Shown in pieces: positions 4,690 to 6,679 of a stretch of DNA of 6,679 bases. The DNA is taken from contig JAHFDC010000047.1 in assembly GCA_023249205.1 (NCBI GenBank), positions 1-6,679 of the forward strand, given 5' to 3'. The notes below the pieces were generated by a model. It was given only the letters and a program-made list of their open reading frames with translations. It had not been told where the DNA came from and did no database searches. The stretch's first letter is position 1, and each line of letters opens with the position of its first letter. The position numbers and the translations under genes are program-made. The stretch comes from Candidatus Methylomirabilota bacterium (GTDB lineage: Bacteria > Methylomirabilota > Methylomirabilia > Methylomirabilales > JACPAU01).

Positions 4690-5957
4690 CCAGGGAAGCA
4701 TTCATCGCGGATCTCGAGCGGAAATGGACGGCAGAGCGGTGGCGCGGAATCCGGCGGCCCTACGCGGCCGCCGACGTCTACCGGCTCAGGGGATCGATCG
4801 AGATCGAGTACTCCCTGGCCAAGCACGGCGCGCGACGCCTCTGGCAGTTGCTGCACGAAGAGCCGTACGTGCCCGTCCTCAGCGCCGTCACCGGGAATCA
4901 GGCGATCCAGGAGGTGGCTGCGGGCCTCAAGGCCATCTACGTAAGCGGCTGGCAGGTGGCGGCCGACATCAACGAAGCCATGCAGATGTACCCCGACCAG
5001 AGCCTCTACCCCTCCGACAGCGTGCCAGCGCTGATCCGGCGGCTGAACAATGCCCTCCTGCGTGCCGACCAGGTCCACCACAGGCGGGGCGACAACGGGA
5101 CCTACTGGCTCGCGCCGCTCGTCGCGGACGCCGAGGCCGGCTTCGGAGGCCCGCTGCAGACGTTCGAGATCATGAAGGACATGATCGAGCAGGGCGCGGG
5201 GGGCGTGCATTTCGAGGACCAACTCGCCTCCGTGAAGAAGTGCGGGCACCTGGGCAGCAAGGTGCTGATCCCGACGCAGGAGTTCAAGACCAAGCTGGTG
5301 GCCGCCAGGCTGGCCGCGGACGTCTGCGGCGTGGAGACGGTCCTGATCTCGCGCACCGACGCGAACAGCGCGACCCTCCTGACCAGCGACGCTGACCCCT
5401 ACGACCAGCGATTCCTCTCTGGCGAGCGGACCCACGAGGGGTTCTACCGGGTGAAGCCGGGCATTCCTTCGGCCATCGCCCGGAGTCTCGCCTACGCCCC
5501 GTTTGCCGACCTCGTCTGGTTCGAGACGGCCAAGCCTGACCTCGGCGAAGCGCGGGAGTTCGCCACGGAGATCCACAAGGACTACCCCGGCAAGCTCCTC
5601 GCCTACAACTGCTCCCCATCCTTCAACTGGAAACTCCATCTCGACGAGAAGGAACTCCTGGCCTTCCAAGAGAACCTGGCCATGATGGGCTACAAGTTCC
5701 AGTTCGTGACCCTCTCGGGGTTCCACGTGCTCAACTACAGCATGTTCACCCTTGCCAGCGACTACAGGAAGCGCGGGATGGCGGCCTACGCGGAGCTCCA
5801 GGAGAGCGAGTTCGGGGCGGAACCGAGCGGCTACGAGGCCACGAAGCACCAGGAATTCGTGGGCGCCGGGTACTTCGACGACGTCACCCAGGTCGCCATG
5901 GAGGGGCTCTCCTCCACGCTCGCAATGGAAGGATCAACGGAAGAAGAGCAGTTCTAA
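4686..5957 (+). CDS. aceA: Isocitrate lyase
   Basis: A 423-residue isocitrate lyase, close to the usual length of bacterial enzymes (about 430). It cleaves isocitrate to succinate and glyoxylate, the first step of the glyoxylate shunt, in the cytoplasm. Diagnostic motifs are all present: the signature K184-K-C186-G-H-L with catalytic Cys186, the magnesium/substrate segment D148-A-E-A-G-F-G-G155, the substrate loop N308-C-S-P-S-F-N-W315, and the C-terminal GSTEEEQF typical of the family. ATG 4686 is preceded by GGAGC six bases upstream and a second AAGGAGGG further up, giving a strong ribosome site. It has its own promoter and terminator, so it appears monocistronic and unrelated to the Ubl operon. 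No malate synthase is in the window. The protein looks intact, and a 2-methylisocitrate lyase is unlikely because that family is about 290-300 residues. Confidence 0.97.
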   Translation: MTREAFIADLERKWTAERWRGIRRPYAAADVYRLRGSIEIEYSLAKHGARRLWQLLHEEPYVPVLSAVTGNQAIQEVAAGLKAIYVSGWQVAADINEAMQMYPDQSLYPSDSVPALIRRLNNALLRADQVHHRRGDNGTYWLAPLVADAEAGFGGPLQTFEIMKDMIEQGAGGVHFEDQLASVKKCGHLGSKVLIPTQEFKTKLVAARLAADVCGVETVLISRTDANSATLLTSDADPYDQRFLSGERTHEGFYRVKPGIPSAIARSLAYAPFADLVWFETAKPDLGEAREFATEIHKDYPGKLLAYNCSPSFNWKLHLDEKELLAFQENLAMMGYKFQFVTLSGFHVLNYSMFTLASDYRKRGMAAYAELQESEFGAEPSGYEATKHQEFVGAGYFDDVTQVAMEGLSSTLAMEGSTEEEQF

Positions 5958-6007
5958 CCAGACCTCAGACCGCCGCGCCCCACGTCGGAAGCGGGCGCCG
6001 CACGACA

Positions 6008-6046
6008 AGGCCGGGGGAGAGTGTTTCCCCCGGCCTCGCGTCTTCT
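6008..6046 (+). terminator. Terminator after aceA
   Basis: A perfect 11-bp stem, AGGCCGGGGGA (6008-6018) with TCCCCCGGCCT (6026-6036), encloses a 7-base loop and is followed by a T-rich but broken stretch (CGCGTCTTCT). It lies 50 bases after the aceA stop. Confidence 0.7.
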
Positions 6047-6122
6047 CCGGGCAGCGAGCGCGCCTCCGGCCGATCCCCCCGGACCGGGTCACGGCTGGCT
6101 GGCCCGGCACTGGAGGAGCCCG

Positions 6123-6503
6123 ATGCGCAGCATGATGGACAGGGGAATCGGGATCCTGGTCGGGCTGGCCCTGCTCGCCGCCCCGGCCGCGGCGGCCCAG
6201 GGGGACCCGAAGGCGGGGCGGGAACTCTACAACAAGTGGTGCTCCTCCTGCCACGGCGTGGGAGGGAGGGGAGACGGGCCGGTCTCCGCGAGCCTGCCGG
6301 TCAAGCCGGGGAACCACTCGGACGGGACCCGGATGAACGTCCTCACCGACACCTACCTGTTCGCCATCGTCAAGCAGGGGGGCCCGGCCGTCCAGAAGTC
6401 GCAGATGATGCCCCCCTGGGGGACGCAACTGAAGGACCAGCAGATCTGGGATGTGATCGCCTACATGCGGTCGCTGGCCGTCCCCCGCTACAAGGCTCCG
6501 TGA
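6123..6503 (+). CDS. Exported small cytochrome c (single heme)
   Basis: A 126-residue protein with a signal peptide: hydrophobic core GILVGLALLAAP and a likely cleavage after Ala25 (PAAAA|QG). It therefore acts in the periplasm or on the outer face of the membrane as an electron carrier or oxidase subunit. The mature part of about 100 residues has one heme site, C40-S-S-C43-H44, followed by GVGGRGDGP, and a probable axial methionine at Met96 in SQMMPPWG. The C-terminal helix IWDVIAYMRSLA is typical of class I (cytochrome_CBB3-type) domains. ATG 6123 has GGAGGAG about five bases upstream; ATGs at 6132 and 6135 are less well placed. No clear promoter lies between the aceA terminator and this gene, so weak read-through or an atypical promoter is possible. 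Its electron-transfer partner cannot be named from this window. Confidence 0.93.
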   Translation: MRSMMDRGIGILVGLALLAAPAAAAQGDPKAGRELYNKWCSSCHGVGGRGDGPVSASLPVKPGNHSDGTRMNVLTDTYLFAIVKQGGPAVQKSQMMPPWGTQLKDQQIWDVIAYMRSLAVPRYKAP

Positions 6504-6519
6504 AGACCTGCGGGTCTTC
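6502..6519 (+). terminator. Hairpin at the cytochrome stop codon
   Basis: GAAGACC (6502-6508) pairs perfectly with GGTCTTC (6513-6519) around a TGCG loop. It begins within the stop codon and has no following T-run, so it is a weak terminator or 3'-end hairpin candidate. Confidence 0.35.
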
Positions 6520-6564
6520 GGCGTCGCCCGGGTCGCCGGGGAGGGTCGAGCGCCCGCGGAGAGG

Positions 6565-6594
6565 TTGACCCCGGCGCCGGCCGGTCGCTAGGAT
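6565..6594 (+). promoter_or_regulatory. Sigma70-like promoter for the last gene
   Basis: TTGACC (6565-6570) and TAGGAT (6589-6594) are 18 bases apart, five of six and four of six matches to consensus. Transcription would start near 6601, about 30 bases before the ATG at 6632. Confidence 0.6.
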
Positions 6595-6631
6595 GAGCGT
6601 ACGCGGCCGGGGCCGCGGGGAGGGGAAGGCG

Positions 6632-6679
6632 ATGGCGGTCGAGCGTGTGGACCCCGAGCGCGACGCGATTATCCTGGTG
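6632..6679 (+). CDS. Start of an unidentified gene, cut by the window edge
   Basis: Sixteen codons, MAVERVDPERDAIILV, follow a purine-rich ribosome site (GGGGAGGGGAAGG, ending about three bases before ATG) and a promoter. An in-frame ATG at 6593 would add 13 residues, but it lies inside the proposed -10 box. Too little is visible to assign a function. Confidence 0.55.
   Translation, partial: MAVERVDPERDAIILV

Noticed and set aside
4641..5849. Minus-strand open frame of 402 codons opposite aceA
   Set aside because: Isocitrate lyase on the plus strand has all its active-site motifs; the antisense frame is a compositional shadow.

Overview
The window is very GC-rich chromosomal DNA with compact bacterial gene spacing, Shine-Dalgarno sites and sigma70-like promoters whose -10 boxes mostly read TATGnT. 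An isocitrate lyase and an exported c-type cytochrome suggest a respiring bacterium. The composition and gene style would suit a Rokubacteria/NC10-like or deltaproteobacterial lineage, but this is a low-confidence guess, because nothing here is a taxonomic marker beyond the tRNA.

Layout. (1) Bases 1-1139, minus strand: a lipoprotein gene, then an overlapping CARDB-domain secreted protein gene that runs off the left edge. Together they look like a small cell-envelope operon. (2) Bases 1242-1420, plus strand: a self-contained tRNA-Leu(GAG) unit with promoter, encoded CCA and terminator. (3) Bases 1425-4231, plus strand: a tightly packed four-gene operon encoding every core part of a ubiquitin-like conjugation pathway. 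The order is an E2-like conjugating enzyme with a long N-terminal and coiled-coil extension, a JAB/MPN (JAMM) isopeptidase, an E1-like ThiF-fold activating enzyme, and a small ubiquitin-like protein ending in RGG-AR. It closes with a perfect 16-bp hairpin. (4) Bases 4232-4685: a non-coding stretch with a terminator-like hairpin and a good promoter for the next gene. (5) Bases 4686-5957: isocitrate lyase (aceA) with its own terminator. (6) Bases 6123-6503: a small exported class-I-type cytochrome c. (7) Bases 6565-6679: a promoter and the first 16 codons of an unidentified gene.

The ubiquitin-like operon is the notable part. By analogy with known systems, the JAB enzyme would trim two residues from the Ubl to expose Gly-Gly and could also remove the modifier from targets. 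The E1 would adenylate the Ubl and form a thioester with it, and the E2 would take it on Cys325 and pass it to targets. No E3, RING, CBASS cyclase, ParB-like protein or toxin is visible beside it, so its targets and purpose cannot be read from this window.
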